Notes: a model not told the origin generated them from the sequence alone. A stretch of DNA of 64,000 nt from Embleya sp040605455 (GCF_040605455.1 NZ_JBEXCV010000014.1:1-64000); one strand, 5' to 3'. Counted from the first letter of the stretch, positions 24,701 through 34,534 are shown. A program made the numbers and translations.

Positions 24701-25429
24701 TCACTGCGTGTTGCGCGCGGCCTCGTCGAGCATGTCGATGCCGATGAACGGCCGGGTGTGCTCGCGCATCCACGCGGCGACCGGGTCGAACGGGTCGTCC
24801 AGTGCGACCGAGGACAACGTCAGGCCGGCCGGCGCGGCGGCCGAGGCGGCCGCCATCGCGTCCCGCATCCGTTGCATCGTGGCGGGCTGATTGTCCGTCA
24901 GGCGCAGGCCGATCACGAGGCGTTCGGGTCCGACCGTGGGCCGTACCCAGGCCCGGTGCGCGGCTCGCACCACCTGGGTCTGGAACAGTTGGCCGCCGAG
25001 CAGGGCGTAGAACGCCGGGTCCCACAGGGTCGGTTCGCCCACTTCCAGGGGGCCGGCCATCAACCGGTCCAGGCCGCCGACGATCCGCCGGAGGTCGAGG
25101 TAGGGCACGCCGACGCCGCCGCCCTGAGCGTGCGGATTCAGCCACAGGCCCCAGTGGTCGGTGTACAGCGAGGAGGCGATCTCGGTGACCGGGCAGACCT
25201 CGAAGGAGCGATCCCAGCCACTGAGACGCAACTGCTCCTCGGACGTGAACGCCGGGGCGTAGCGCCACCCGGCCACGTCCATGTTCCCGTACTGGGCATC
25301 CGGGCTGCCCGGTTGTCCCTGCCACAGCAGCATCCACACGTGCGCGCCGGTGAGTGCTTCGAGCAACCGCTCGTAGGCGTCGTAACGCCCGGGCGTCACC
25401 TGGCTCAATGCCTGTTCGACCTGGTTCAC
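24701..25429 (-). CDS. SseB-like protein with C-terminal enhanced-serine-sensitivity domain
   Basis: This is a 242-residue soluble protein. N-terminal SseB features are VWMLLWQGQPGSPDAQYGN, the FTSEEQLRLSG block, and the LWLNPHAQGGGVGVPYLDL strand; the C-terminal domain spans about residues 140-242 and ends with the PFIGIDMLD motif. The family is named for the E. coli SseB serine-sensitivity phenotype; its biochemical role is unknown. It starts at GTG 25429 behind GGGAGGA. It belongs with the related protein at 25582-26298, and both sit beside the glycine-cleavage genes. Confidence 0.85.
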   Translation of the reverse strand: MNQVEQALSQVTPGRYDAYERLLEALTGAHVWMLLWQGQPGSPDAQYGNMDVAGWRYAPAFTSEEQLRLSGWDRSFEVCPVTEIASSLYTDHWGLWLNPHAQGGGVGVPYLDLRRIVGGLDRLMAGPLEVGEPTLWDPAFYALLGGQLFQTQVVRAAHRAWVRPTVGPERLVIGLRLTDNQPATMQRMRDAMAAASAAAPAGLTLSSVALDDPFDPVAAWMREHTRPFIGIDMLDEAARNTQ

Positions 25430-25581
25430 GACGTCCTCCCCGAATCCGAACCGATGTACCGATGTACCGCCGGACCGATCGCCGGTCCGATGACATGATT
25501 TCGATGAATGCCGCGGCGCCGGAACCCGGGCGCGCCGGTGTGTGCCGCGCACGCGGGTGCGCGGAATGCACGGGTGCGGGC

Positions 25582-26298
25582 TCAGCGCTGGTCGGCCCGT
25601 AGGTAGAACGGCTGGGTCTGTTCCAGCATCCAGTCCCCCACAGGATCCTGCGCGACGTCCAACAGCACCACGTTCACCGGCCACGGGGATGCGGCCCGGC
25701 CGAGCGCGCGCTCCAGGGCGCCGACCGCGGCCAGCCGGTCCTCCTCCTGCCAGCGATCCAACTCGACGCCGATGAACAGGCACGGCGGATCGGACTCGAT
25801 CACGCCCAAGCCGCGTCGCGCACTCAGCACCACCGGCACGTGGGTGAACTCGGCGGCGGCCGCGATCAGGAACTCCATCGGCTCCTCGTCCGGCTCGTAC
25901 AACCGCACCCGCGCGCCGCGCACACCCGCGCCGGGCAGCCGGGCCAGTTCCAGCACGCCCGGCGGTGGGATCGGAATGCCCGCCTCGCCGCCCGGGTTGA
26001 CCGCGATGCCCACGTTCGGCGGCATCCCGCGGGCGAACTCGCGCATCGGCGCGACCGTGCACGGCATCGGGCCGGCGATCCGCCGGAACTCCTCCTCCGA
26101 GGAGAACACCGGCACATACGGCCGGCCGTCGATCTCGGTGGTCGGCAGCGTCAGTTCGCTGTCGGCCGGGTTGCCGCCCTCGGGCAGCGGCACCCACACG
26201 TCCGCCTCGGCCAGGGCCTCGAAGAGAGCCTCGGCCCGGGACGGGTCGTGCATCGCCGCGACGAGCGCGCTCTCCACGGGATTGGCCGGAAACGGCAT
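25582..26298 (-). CDS. SseB-like protein (second copy)
   Basis: This is a 238-residue soluble protein. It shares the SseB N-terminal plan with the neighbour: ADVWVPLPEGG, FSSEEEFRRIAG, VAPMREFARGMPPNVGIAVNPGGE. Its C-terminal half (PPCLFIGVELDRWQEEDR) ends in WMLEQTQPFYL, matching the neighbour's WMREHTRPFIGI, so the two are tandem paralogues. The ATG at 26298 has AGGAG nine bases upstream. A link to serine or glycine physiology is suggested by the family name and by the neighbouring glyA/gcv genes, but it is not demonstrated. Confidence 0.86.
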   Translation of the reverse strand: MPFPANPVESALVAAMHDPSRAEALFEALAEADVWVPLPEGGNPADSELTLPTTEIDGRPYVPVFSSEEEFRRIAGPMPCTVAPMREFARGMPPNVGIAVNPGGEAGIPIPPPGVLELARLPGAGVRGARVRLYEPDEEPMEFLIAAAAEFTHVPVVLSARRGLGVIESDPPCLFIGVELDRWQEEDRLAAVGALERALGRAASPWPVNVVLLDVAQDPVGDWMLEQTQPFYLRADQR

Positions 26299-26327
26299 GG
26301 TGGTGCTCCTCTGGTGTCGGCCGCAGT

Positions 26328-27059
26328 TTACGACTCGGTCGGCTGTCGCCGTCGGGACTGTCCGGGTACGGGGTCTGCGAAAACGATCCGGCTGAGCTTC
26401 CGGGCGGCCGAGCGGTCCAGCAGTACGCACGACGTGAAGCCGCCGGGAGCGGACGCCAGGGTGGGGCCCGCGTCCAGCCACGGCGTCAGTCGGGCGAGCA
26501 GTTCACGCCACTCGCGGTGGTGCCGGGCGAACACCGATGTGGACACTCCGCGCCCACGCGCGCGTTGGCCGGAAAGCGCCTGATGGGCGGTCACGTCCAA
26601 CAGCAGTGCGTGTGCCGAACTGCCGCGCCGACGAGCGACGAGCACCAGCACCCGGCGCAGCATCGGGTTCCGGCCGCTGTCGTGCACGACCACGGCGCCC
26701 GGGCCGCGCAGCGCCCGGGCCACCTCGCCGTAGTGCGAGAGCCGCACCAGCGGCCGATAGGCCCGATACGGGATGCGCCCGGCACGCACCGCCCAGCGCG
26801 CCCGGACCAGGTCCGCGTCGAGCACGGCCACGGTCGGCCCGGGGGTGACCACCCGCGCGAGCAGCGTGCTCTTGCCGGCCCCGGGCAGGCCGGTGACCAC
26901 GAGCACACACGAGGCCGGATAGGCCAGCACGTCCACCACCCGGTCGCCGATCCGGTTTCCCGGGCCATCGCGCTCCTCGCGGAGGTCGTGCACGGACCGG
27001 GGCATCAGTACGCCGCCCGTCGCGGCGCCGGTATGCGCCCCCGCCGAGTCCGTCTCCAC
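26328..27059 (-). CDS. Small AAA-type P-loop ATPase/kinase-like protein
   Basis: This is a 243-residue protein with a Walker A motif VVTGLPGAGKSTLLARVV (about residues 55-72), a DADLVRARWAV segment resembling kinase-type P-loop proteins that modify small substrates, and a lid-like Arg-rich region (RRRGSSAHALLLDVTAHQAL). The GTG start at 27059 follows GGGAGGG. It sits 29 bp upstream of the SseB-like pair on the same strand, so the three probably form one transcript divergent from the gcv operon. The substrate is unknown. Confidence 0.82.
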   Translation of the reverse strand: METDSAGAHTGAATGGVLMPRSVHDLREERDGPGNRIGDRVVDVLAYPASCVLVVTGLPGAGKSTLLARVVTPGPTVAVLDADLVRARWAVRAGRIPYRAYRPLVRLSHYGEVARALRGPGAVVVHDSGRNPMLRRVLVLVARRRGSSAHALLLDVTAHQALSGQRARGRGVSTSVFARHHREWRELLARLTPWLDAGPTLASAPGGFTSCVLLDRSAARKLSRIVFADPVPGQSRRRQPTES

Positions 27060-27248
27060 GAGCCCTCCCTTGTCCCGAACCGTCCTGCCTTGCGCATGGT
27101 GTCGCACCCTCGCACCCTCGCGCGCGAGCGCGTGTCGGCCATCTCTCCAAGTCGGCAGCCCTCGGACTCGGCGGGTCCCGGTCCCGGCGGGGGATTGACG
27201 ACACGCGCTAGCATGCCGGGCACAACCTCATATCGGCCGTCGACCCCA

Positions 27249-27455
27249 CGCGGAAGAGTCCTCGCCCACGAGCGGGGCGCCGAAGGAGCAACTCCTCCCC
27301 GGAATCTCTCAGGCACCGATACCGCATGGGTCAGGCACTTCTGGAAAGCAACCGCACCGCTGGTGCGGTTCACCCACGGTGCAAATCGCAGTTTTCGCGC
27401 GGATGCGCTCGGACGCGATGAAGCTCTCAGGTTCCGATGACAGAAGGGGAGGGCA
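27249..27455 (+). ncRNA. Tandem glycine riboswitch (two aptamers) in the gcvT leader
   Basis: Both aptamers show the gcvT-motif core. The first (about 27249-27348) has CGGAAGAGTCC, GGCGCCGAAGGAGCAACTCC, AATCTCTCAGGCA and TCTGGAAAGC. The second (about 27351-27450) has CACCCACGGTGCAAATCGC, GATGAAGCTCTCAGG and ATGACAGAAGGGG. The two are joined by a few bases, as in cooperative tandem glycine riboswitches. It would switch on gcvT expression when glycine is abundant. About 250 bases separate it from the gcvT start, so the expression platform (perhaps the hairpin at 27461-27486) is long. Confidence 0.93.
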
Positions 27456-27460
27456 CCCCA

Positions 27461-27486
27461 CTTTTCGACCGACTCTGGTCGAAAAG
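27461..27486 (+). promoter_or_regulatory. Hairpin just after the riboswitch, likely expression platform
   Basis: CTTTTCGACC (27461-27470) pairs perfectly with GGTCGAAAAG (27477-27486) around a six-base loop. It begins within ten bases of the second aptamer and no T-run follows. It is the best candidate for the terminator or switch element controlled by glycine. Confidence 0.5.
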
Positions 27487-27705
27487 GGCTGAACGCCATG
27501 GCAGGGAGCCCCCTTTGTTGTCGTATTCGCCGCACCGCCCGTCACCTTTCGCCGCACTCCGCGCCGGCACCCGCTCCTCGTCCGCGCGCCGCGTCCGCGC
27601 TCCGCGCGTGGTGCGCGCGGCCGAGCGCGCGGCCGTTCGCCATGCCCCCGACCGGCCCGCGCCCCTCGGGTGTTCCCGCCGGCGCCCCCTCGAAGGAGCC
27701 TTCGC

Positions 27706-28806
<1,101 letters not shown>

Positions 28807-28867
28807 CCCGAGCCGCACGCGGGGCCCGATCCCGGGTCCTCGGGCGCGACCGACGCGGGCCCTCGGG

Positions 28868-28919
28868 CCGGCGGCACGAACCGGCGGCACAAACCGGCGG
28901 CACAAACCGGCGGCACAAA
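28868..28919. repeat. Four tandem copies of a 13-bp unit between gcvT and gcvH
   Basis: Unit CCGGCGGCACAAA: one slightly diverged copy (CCGGCGGCACGAA) followed by three perfect copies. It fills part of the 169-bp spacer, and a short AT-rich tract follows. No protein frame is implied; it may be a copy-variable element affecting the gcvH leader. Confidence 0.9.
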
Positions 28920-28975
28920 CAATTACAAAACCACCTGAGGGACAGACCCTCCTCATTCGAATGGAGAATGGACCC

Positions 28976-29350
28976 GTGCACGCACCCCAGCACCTGCGCT
29001 ACAGCAAGGAACACGAGTGGCTCGACGAGGCGGCCTCCCCCGCCCTCGTCGGCATCACCAAGCACGCGGCCGACGCGCTCGGCGACGTGGTGTTCGTCCA
29101 GCTTCCCGAGGTCGGTCAGACGGTCGTCGCCGGCGAGCCGTGCGGCGAGCTGGAGTCCACCAAGTCGGTCAGCGACATGTACGCGCCGGTCTCCGGCGAG
29201 ATCGTCGAGATCAACGACGCTGTCGCCGAGGACCCCGCCCTGGTGAACTCCGACCCCTTCGGGGCGGGCTGGCTGTTCAAGGTGCGCATCGACGGCGAGG
29301 CCGAGGGCCTGCTGTCGGCCGACGAGTACGCCGCGTTCTGCGGCGAATGA
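28976..29350 (+). CDS. gcvH: Lipoyl carrier H protein of the glycine cleavage system
   Basis: This 124-residue protein has the hybrid-motif lipoylation Lys at about residue 63 in ELESTKSVSDMYAPVSGEI. The N-terminal LRYSKEHEWL and C-terminal DPFGAGWLFKVRI are standard. GTG 28976 is preferred because it has GGAGAA seven bases upstream and gives the normal N-terminus; the in-frame ATG at 28961 lacks a ribosome-binding site. Its stop overlaps an ATG that could be an alternative start for glyA (29347). Confidence 0.95.
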   Translation: MHAPQHLRYSKEHEWLDEAASPALVGITKHAADALGDVVFVQLPEVGQTVVAGEPCGELESTKSVSDMYAPVSGEIVEINDAVAEDPALVNSDPFGAGWLFKVRIDGEAEGLLSADEYAAFCGE

Positions 29351-29382
29351 TCGAGATCGACCCGATCGAGGAGCTGACAACC

Positions 29383-30651
29383 GTGACGATCCTGGACCGT
29401 CCGCTGAGCGAGGTGGACCCGCAGGTCGCCGCCGCCGTCACCGACGAGCTGCACCGCCAGCAGAACACCCTGGAGATGATCGCCTCCGAGAACTTCGCCC
29501 CCGTGGCGGTGTTGGAGGCACAGGGTTCCGTCCTGACCAACAAGTACGCCGAGGGCTACCCCGGCCGGCGCTACTACGGCGGCTGCGAGCACGTCGACGT
29601 CGTCGAGCAGCTCGCCATCGACCGGGTCAAGGAGCTCTTCGGCGCCGAGGCCGCCAACGTGCAGCCGCACTCGGGCGCGTCCGCGAACGCCGCCGCGATG
29701 TTCGCGCTGCTCACGCCCGGCGACACGATCCTCGGCCTGGACCTGGCCCACGGCGGCCACCTCACCCACGGCATGAAGATCAACTTCTCCGGCAAGCTCT
29801 ACAACGTGGTCGCCTACCACGTCGACGAGAAGACCCACCGGGTCGACATGGAGGAGGTCGAGCGCCTGGCCAAGGAGCACCGACCGAAGCTGATCATCGC
29901 CGGTTGGTCGGCCTACCCGAGGCAGCTCGACTTCGCCGAGTTCCGCCGGATCGCCGACGAGATCGGCGCGTACTTCATGGTGGACATGGCGCACTTCGCG
30001 GGCCTGGTCGCCGCGGGTCTGCACCCCAGCCCCGTGCCGTACGCGGACGTGGTCACCACCACGACGCACAAGACCCTGGGCGGCCCGCGCGGCGGCGTCA
30101 TCCTGTCCAAGGCGGAGTACGCCAAGAAGATCAACTCGGCGGTCTTCCCGGGCCAGCAGGGTGGCCCCCTGGAGCACGTGATCGCGGGCAAGGCGGTGGC
30201 CTTCAAGGTCGCCGCCTCCGACGACTTCAAGGACCGCCAGCGGCGCACCCTGGAGGGCTCGGTCATCCTCGCCGAGCGGCTCACCCGCAAGGACGTCACC
30301 GACGCGGGCATCACCGTGCTCACCGGCGGCACCGACGTGCACCTGGTCCTGGTCGACCTGCGCGACTCGGAGCTCAACGGTCAGCAGGGCGAGGACCGCC
30401 TGCACGAGATCGGCATCACGGTCAACCGCAACGCGGTCCCGTTCGACCCGCGCCCGGCCATGGTCACCTCCGGCCTGCGGATCGGCACGCCGGCCCTGGC
30501 CACCCGCGGCTTCGAGGCGGCCGACTTCGAGGAGGTCTCCGACATCATCGCCGAGGCCCTCCTCCCCGGCTTCGACGACACCCGCAAGGCTGCCCTGGCC
30601 ACGCGCGTCACGGCCCTGGCGAAGAAGCACCCGCTGTACCCGAACCTCTGA
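29383..30651 (+). CDS. glyA: Serine hydroxymethyltransferase
   Basis: This PLP enzyme of about 422 residues interconverts serine and glycine with tetrahydrofolate as one-carbon carrier. PLP-binding Lys is about residue 230 in VVTTTTHKTLGGPRGG. Other conserved blocks are QNTLEMIASENFAPVAVLEAQGS, NKYAEGYPGRRYYGGCE and the MVDMAHFAGLVAAGLHPSPVP strand. GTG 29383 with GAGGAG eight bases upstream gives the usual N-terminus; an ATG at 29347 overlapping the gcvH stop would add 12 residues. With gcvT and gcvH it connects serine, glycine and one-carbon pools. Confidence 0.97.
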   Translation: MTILDRPLSEVDPQVAAAVTDELHRQQNTLEMIASENFAPVAVLEAQGSVLTNKYAEGYPGRRYYGGCEHVDVVEQLAIDRVKELFGAEAANVQPHSGASANAAAMFALLTPGDTILGLDLAHGGHLTHGMKINFSGKLYNVVAYHVDEKTHRVDMEEVERLAKEHRPKLIIAGWSAYPRQLDFAEFRRIADEIGAYFMVDMAHFAGLVAAGLHPSPVPYADVVTTTTHKTLGGPRGGVILSKAEYAKKINSAVFPGQQGGPLEHVIAGKAVAFKVAASDDFKDRQRRTLEGSVILAERLTRKDVTDAGITVLTGGTDVHLVLVDLRDSELNGQQGEDRLHEIGITVNRNAVPFDPRPAMVTSGLRIGTPALATRGFEAADFEEVSDIIAEALLPGFDDTRKAALATRVTALAKKHPLYPNL

Positions 30652-30679
30652 TCCCACCTCGCGGATCCACGTTCACGCC

Positions 30680-30727
30680 GACGGCCGCGGGGCCGGCGGG
30701 GCACTCGCCCCACCGGCCCCGCGGCCG
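30680..30727. terminator. Bidirectional terminator between glyA and the convergent enoyl-CoA hydratase gene
   Basis: A long stem of about 20 bp with one mismatch (ACGGCCGCGGGGCCGG pairing across a six-base loop), followed by TTTC on the plus strand. Confidence 0.75.
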
Positions 30728-30741
30728 TTTCGCGGTCGCGA

Positions 30742-31515
30742 TCAGCGGCCCGTGAACTTCGGCTTCTCCTTGGCCACGAAGGCGCGCATGCCGGTGGAGC
30801 GGTCCTCGGTCGCGAACAGTGCGGTGAACTGGAGGCGTTCGATCTCCAGGCCGGTGTCCAGGTCGACGTCGAGGCCGCGGTCGATCGCTTCCTTGGCCGC
30901 GCGCAGCGCGTATACCGGGCCGTTGGCGAACTGCGTGGCCCACTTCACCGCCTCGGCGTACACGTGCTCGGCCGGGACCACCCGGTCCACCAGGCCGATC
31001 GCGAGTGCTTCGTCGGCGGCCACGAAGCGGCCGGTGAAGATCAGGTCCTTGGCCTTGGCGGGGCCGATCAGTCGGGGCAGCCGCTGGGTGCCGCCGGCGC
31101 CCGGGATGATGCCCAGGGTGATCTCCGGCTGGCCCAGCTTCGCGGTGTCGGCGCACACCCGTACGTCCGCGCACAGCGCGAGTTCACAACCGCCACCGAG
31201 CGCGAAGCCGGTGATCGCTGCGACGACCGGCTTGGGGATCTCGGCGACCGCGGTGAACGAGGACTGGAGCGCGGCACCCCGGTCGGCCATGTCGACGTAC
31301 GCCATGTCGGCCATCTCCTTGATGTCCGCACCCGCCGCGAACACCTTCTCACCGCCGTAGAGCACGACCGCGCGCACGTCCGCCCGCTCACCCGCCTCGT
31401 GCGCCGCCGCCCGAAGCTCCTCCTGGAGTTGCCGGTTCAGCGCGTTCATCGGCGGCCGGCTCAGCCGGATCGTGCCGACGCCGTCGGCCACTTCCAGGTT
31501 GACGAATTCGCCCAT
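30742..31515 (-). CDS. Enoyl-CoA hydratase/isomerase family protein
   Basis: This is a 257-residue crotonase-fold enzyme. The oxyanion-hole segment FAAGADIKEMADM and the GFALGGGCELALCADVRV block (about residues 100-120) are intact. Conserved Glu residues that activate water are placed as in true hydratases: one in GGGCELAL and one in QPEITLGIIPGAGGTQRL. It probably hydrates 2-enoyl-CoA in fatty-acid breakdown, though crotonase members vary in substrate. It is a single gene. Confidence 0.93.
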   Translation of the reverse strand: MGEFVNLEVADGVGTIRLSRPPMNALNRQLQEELRAAAHEAGERADVRAVVLYGGEKVFAAGADIKEMADMAYVDMADRGAALQSSFTAVAEIPKPVVAAITGFALGGGCELALCADVRVCADTAKLGQPEITLGIIPGAGGTQRLPRLIGPAKAKDLIFTGRFVAADEALAIGLVDRVVPAEHVYAEAVKWATQFANGPVYALRAAKEAIDRGLDVDLDTGLEIERLQFTALFATEDRSTGMRAFVAKEKPKFTGR

Positions 31516-31559
31516 GACGCTCTCCTTTGGTCAGCCCTGATGTGCTGACCCGACCTTAG

Positions 31560-31600
31560 GCGCCGGCACCCCGCGCGGCCGTGCGTGGGGCCGCCGGCGC
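31560..31600 (-). terminator. Hairpin terminator behind the first L,D-transpeptidase gene
   Basis: GCGCCGGC (31560-31567) pairs with GCCGGCGC (31593-31600), extended by a CCCC/GGGG pair inside. It lies about 40 bp past the minus-strand stop at 31642. Confidence 0.5.
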
Positions 31601-31641
31601 GTGGGTCGCGGCCCCGCGCCCGAAGGCTCGGTGCCCGTGCC

Positions 31642-32919
31642 TCAGTGCGTCGGCGTCGTGGTCTTCGGCGCGCCGCCGCCCGGTGTACCGCTCGCGATCC
31701 ACTCGTTCCAGGGCAGGTTCCAATCGCCGAAGCCGTTGTCCGGGTCCACGGTGCGCTCGTCGGAGCCGGAGATGTCCACGACGTCGCCCGGGATCACCCG
31801 GTCGTACAGCCACTTGGCGTTCTCCTTCGTCATCGAGACGCAGCCGTGACTGGTGTTCTCGCTGCCGAAGACACTCGGGTCGGCCCAGTAGTTGCCGTGC
31901 ACGAAGGTGCCCGACGTGGTGATCCGCATCGCGTTCGGCACGTCGTCGATGTCGTACTCGCTGCCCAGACCCACGGTCTGCGAATTCATCCGGGTCTTCT
32001 CGAACTTCTCGGTGATCGCCATCCTGCCGTTCCACGTGCTGTACTTCGGCGACTTGCCGGCCGTGATCGGGATGGTCTTGATCAACCGGTCGTTCTCGTA
32101 CACCTTCATGGTGTGCGCCTTCACGTCCACCATGGCGACCCGCTTGGTGGCGGCCACCTTGAAGCTGTAGCTCTTGAACTGGTTGGCGATCGCGCCATTG
32201 CCGACGTCGACCCCACGCAGGTTCAGGTTGACCTTGACGCTCGTACCGGGCGCCCAGTAGTCCCTGGGCCGGTAGTCCACGCGGGTGTTGTCGAACCAGT
32301 GCCAGGCACCCTCGACCCTGGGCTCGACGTCGACGGACAGCGCCTTCTCCACGGCGGCCCTGTTCTTGACCGGGTAGTCGAAGGTCAGTGACACCGGAAA
32401 GCCCACGCCGACTGTGGCGCCGTCCTCGGGGCTGAACCTCGCGGTGACCTTCTTGTCGCCGGACAACGTGCCGAACGTCGCCCGCGCGGTGGTGGGCGTG
32501 TTATCGGGGTTGGTCGCGGTCGCACTGACCGTGTACTTGCCGCCGAGGGTGAAGGCGACCTTGGGCTTCCAGGACTTGCCGTCCGGGTCGAGTGCGCCGT
32601 CGACCGGTTCGTTCTGCGCGTTGACGACCTTGACCTCGCCGAGCCTGCCGCCGTTGACCGCGATCGTGATCGGCGCCTGTGGGTCGATCGCGGTCGCGCC
32701 GTCCGCCGGGGTCAGCGTGATCGCCGCCGGATCGGCGCCCTTCTTCTGATCGCCCTTGGCCGTCGAGGTGTTCCCGCCCTCGGTCTTCTTGCCGGCGTCC
32801 TTGCCGTCGTCGGAGCTACAGCCCGTCACGAGCAGGAGCGCGCCGAGCATCAGTGCGGGCAGCACACGCCATCGAGCCGGCGACCGCCTCGACGAGAGCG
32901 GCTTCGATCCTGCTGACAT
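31642..32919 (-). CDS. Lipoprotein L,D-transpeptidase with Ig-like domains
   Basis: This is a 425-residue lipoprotein. The signal peptide ends in LLLVTGCSSDD, followed by a Lys/Gly-rich tether, two Ig-like domains (about 65-260) as in mycobacterial LdtMt2-type enzymes, then the YkuD domain. The catalytic motif is intact: FVHGNYW, and the nucleophile Cys about residue 360 in ENTSHGCVSM. It forms 3-3 peptidoglycan cross-links at the outer face of the membrane. It is paralogous to the protein at 45814-47106. Confidence 0.95.
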   Translation of the reverse strand: MSAGSKPLSSRRSPARWRVLPALMLGALLLVTGCSSDDGKDAGKKTEGGNTSTAKGDQKKGADPAAITLTPADGATAIDPQAPITIAVNGGRLGEVKVVNAQNEPVDGALDPDGKSWKPKVAFTLGGKYTVSATATNPDNTPTTARATFGTLSGDKKVTARFSPEDGATVGVGFPVSLTFDYPVKNRAAVEKALSVDVEPRVEGAWHWFDNTRVDYRPRDYWAPGTSVKVNLNLRGVDVGNGAIANQFKSYSFKVAATKRVAMVDVKAHTMKVYENDRLIKTIPITAGKSPKYSTWNGRMAITEKFEKTRMNSQTVGLGSEYDIDDVPNAMRITTSGTFVHGNYWADPSVFGSENTSHGCVSMTKENAKWLYDRVIPGDVVDISGSDERTVDPDNGFGDWNLPWNEWIASGTPGGGAPKTTTPTH

Positions 32920-33116
32920 GTACGGGTAGTCCCTTCATCCGGAGCCGAGTCGTGACCCGGCCTGGGCCGAGAACCACATCTCACATTCCATGTGACGAAT
33001 CGAACATCCGCCGCGGTTCCGAAGTCTCGGTCACCTGCGGGCAAATGCGGCCATCACGGCCATCCTCTCGGACAACGGGCAGCCGGCTCACCGCGCTTGC
33101 GCCGCGTCGACGTGCC

Positions 33117-33581
33117 TCACTCGGCCCGCCGATCGGCCTCCACCAGTTCGTGGACCAGCGCCGGATCCGGGTATCCCGGCCGATCGGCCCCGCCGGCGGG
33201 CAACTGACGGATGATCAATTCGTACCCCCATTCGCCCTCTCGGGCCCGAGGGCGGGTCGGTGGCTGTGGTAGGACCGTGACGATCCGCTGGAGATCCGTA
33301 CCCTCCGCGGCCTCCAGCAACCACCCCCAGGTGTCGCCTGGTGAACCGTCCCCGTCGGCGCCGCGATCGAGGTGCACCACGGTGTGCGCACCCTCCAGCA
33401 CCGCGCCCAGTCGCGCCGGGTCGCACAGGTCGCTCACCGCGACCCGGATGCCGGCCGCCCGCAGCGCGCCGACCGCGCCGCGATCGCGGACGGTGGCCCG
33501 CACCTCCCCGCCCGAGGCCGCGAGTTCGAGCGCGACGGCACGACCGAGAGGTTGGTCGGCTCCGGTGACTACGACGGGCAT
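33117..33581 (-). CDS. Short NAD(P)-binding Rossmann protein
   Basis: This is a 154-residue protein. The N-terminus has a Rossmann glycine motif VVVTGADQPLGRAVALEL and an Arg that would bind NADP (TVRDRGAVGAL); HTVVHLDRGADGDGS follows, resembling the NAD(P)H-binding/epimerase families. It is about half the usual length and lacks the YxxxK catalytic pair, so it is either a truncated or a single-domain variant. The substrate is unknown. Confidence 0.75.
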   Translation of the reverse strand: MPVVVTGADQPLGRAVALELAASGGEVRATVRDRGAVGALRAAGIRVAVSDLCDPARLGAVLEGAHTVVHLDRGADGDGSPGDTWGWLLEAAEGTDLQRIVTVLPQPPTRPRAREGEWGYELIIRQLPAGGADRPGYPDPALVHELVEADRRAE

Positions 33582-34015
33582 ACCGGCAACCTAACTCAAA
33601 CCCGGCATTCGTGAAGCTCACGTGAAGACGGGAGCGCGCGCCCCTCGGAGCGGTCGCACAAAACGATTCGGGGCACATTTCCGCGCTCCGCCGGTAGGGA
33701 ACAACACCTTGGTGACTCACCGTTCATCGACAAAGCCATGAAATCCGGCCACAATGGCCGAAACTCTAGGCCGAATCGGCGGAAATTCCGCCTCGACCGC
33801 AACCCTCCGTGTCGGCGCTCGTTGGGGGTTCGGGGCTCCCCTGTCACTCTCCCGAGGGAAGCCGGGCCATATGACTGGATTTATTGTCACTGTTTGCGAC
33901 AGCTTGGTCACACGAAGTCGCTTCGGAGGCCGGATCGTTCGCCCCCCGCGGCGGCCCGTGCACCTGATGGGATGCCCCGGGCCCAGCCCGGATCCGCAAC
34001 AGACGGAGGATCCAC
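33582..34015. other. 434-bp region upstream of the small secreted protein, with palindromes
   Basis: It carries the promoter region of the 34016 gene. Visible elements are the palindrome GGCGGAAATTCCGCC (33778-33792), repeated GGCCGA/TCGGCC words at 33747-33774, and an AT-rich TTTATTGTCACTGTTTGCG (33879-33897). GGAGG lies just before the ATG. Exact promoter boxes were not assigned. Confidence 0.35.
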
Positions 34016-34357
34016 ATGAACCGCAAGCTCGGCGCTCTCGCCGTGGCCCCCCTCGCCGCCGGCCTGCTCTTCCTGGGCGCCGGCGCCGCCTCCGCCGACG
34101 GGGGCAACGGCACGGTCGGCGACAACGGCTCGACCGCGTCGACCACGACCTCCTCCACCACCAACAGTGGCAGCGGGAACGTGCTCGGCGGCGTGGACGG
34201 CAACTACAACGCCACCCAGCAGAGTGCGACCGGTGCCGGTGCCTCGAACCAGAACAACACCGCGGGCGTCAACGGCAACTCGGGCGTCGTGGTGATCGAG
34301 CAGGGCAACATCGCCGAGTCCCCGACCGCGGTTCACCACTGGCACCCCTGGTTCTGA
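34016..34357 (+). CDS. Small secreted Asn/Gly/Ser-rich protein
   Basis: This is a 113-residue protein. The signal peptide (MNRKLGALAVAPLAAGLLFL...ASA) is followed by a mature part of about 85 residues rich in Asn, Gly, Thr and Ser. It has short repeats such as NYNATQQSATGAG and NQNNTAGVNGNSG, and ends HHWHPWF. It lacks the chaplin GN.VQVP pattern and the rodlin pattern. The composition is reminiscent of surface-active or amyloid-like proteins, but this is only a resemblance. It is preceded by a good ribosome-binding site (GGAGG) and followed by a very strong terminator, so it is probably well expressed. Confidence 0.78.
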   Translation: MNRKLGALAVAPLAAGLLFLGAGAASADGGNGTVGDNGSTASTTTSSTTNSGSGNVLGGVDGNYNATQQSATGAGASNQNNTAGVNGNSGVVVIEQGNIAESPTAVHHWHPWF

Positions 34358-34397
34358 GCAGACCCGATCGGCCGCACCGACCCGGCCGATCGTCACT

Positions 34398-34437
34398 CCG
34401 CTGCGGCGGCATCCCTCGGGGGATGCCGCCGCAGCGG
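34398..34437 (+). terminator. Very strong hairpin terminator with TCGG loop
   Basis: An 18-bp perfect stem (34398-34415 with 34420-34437) and a four-base loop, 40 bp after the secreted-protein stop. It isolates that gene from glgX. Confidence 0.85.
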
Positions 34438-34534
34438 CGTACCGGGACAGGTCCTGTCCGGGGGATCCGGGCACGGGCGTGTAGGTGTGGGGGCCCGGCG
34501 GGAACATCCTGGGGACCGGGATGGGAGGCGGGCC

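Noticed and set aside
29347..29382. ATG 29347 as the glyA start overlapping gcvH
   Set aside because: GTG 29383 has a better-placed GAGGAG and gives the family-standard N-terminus; the longer form remains possible.
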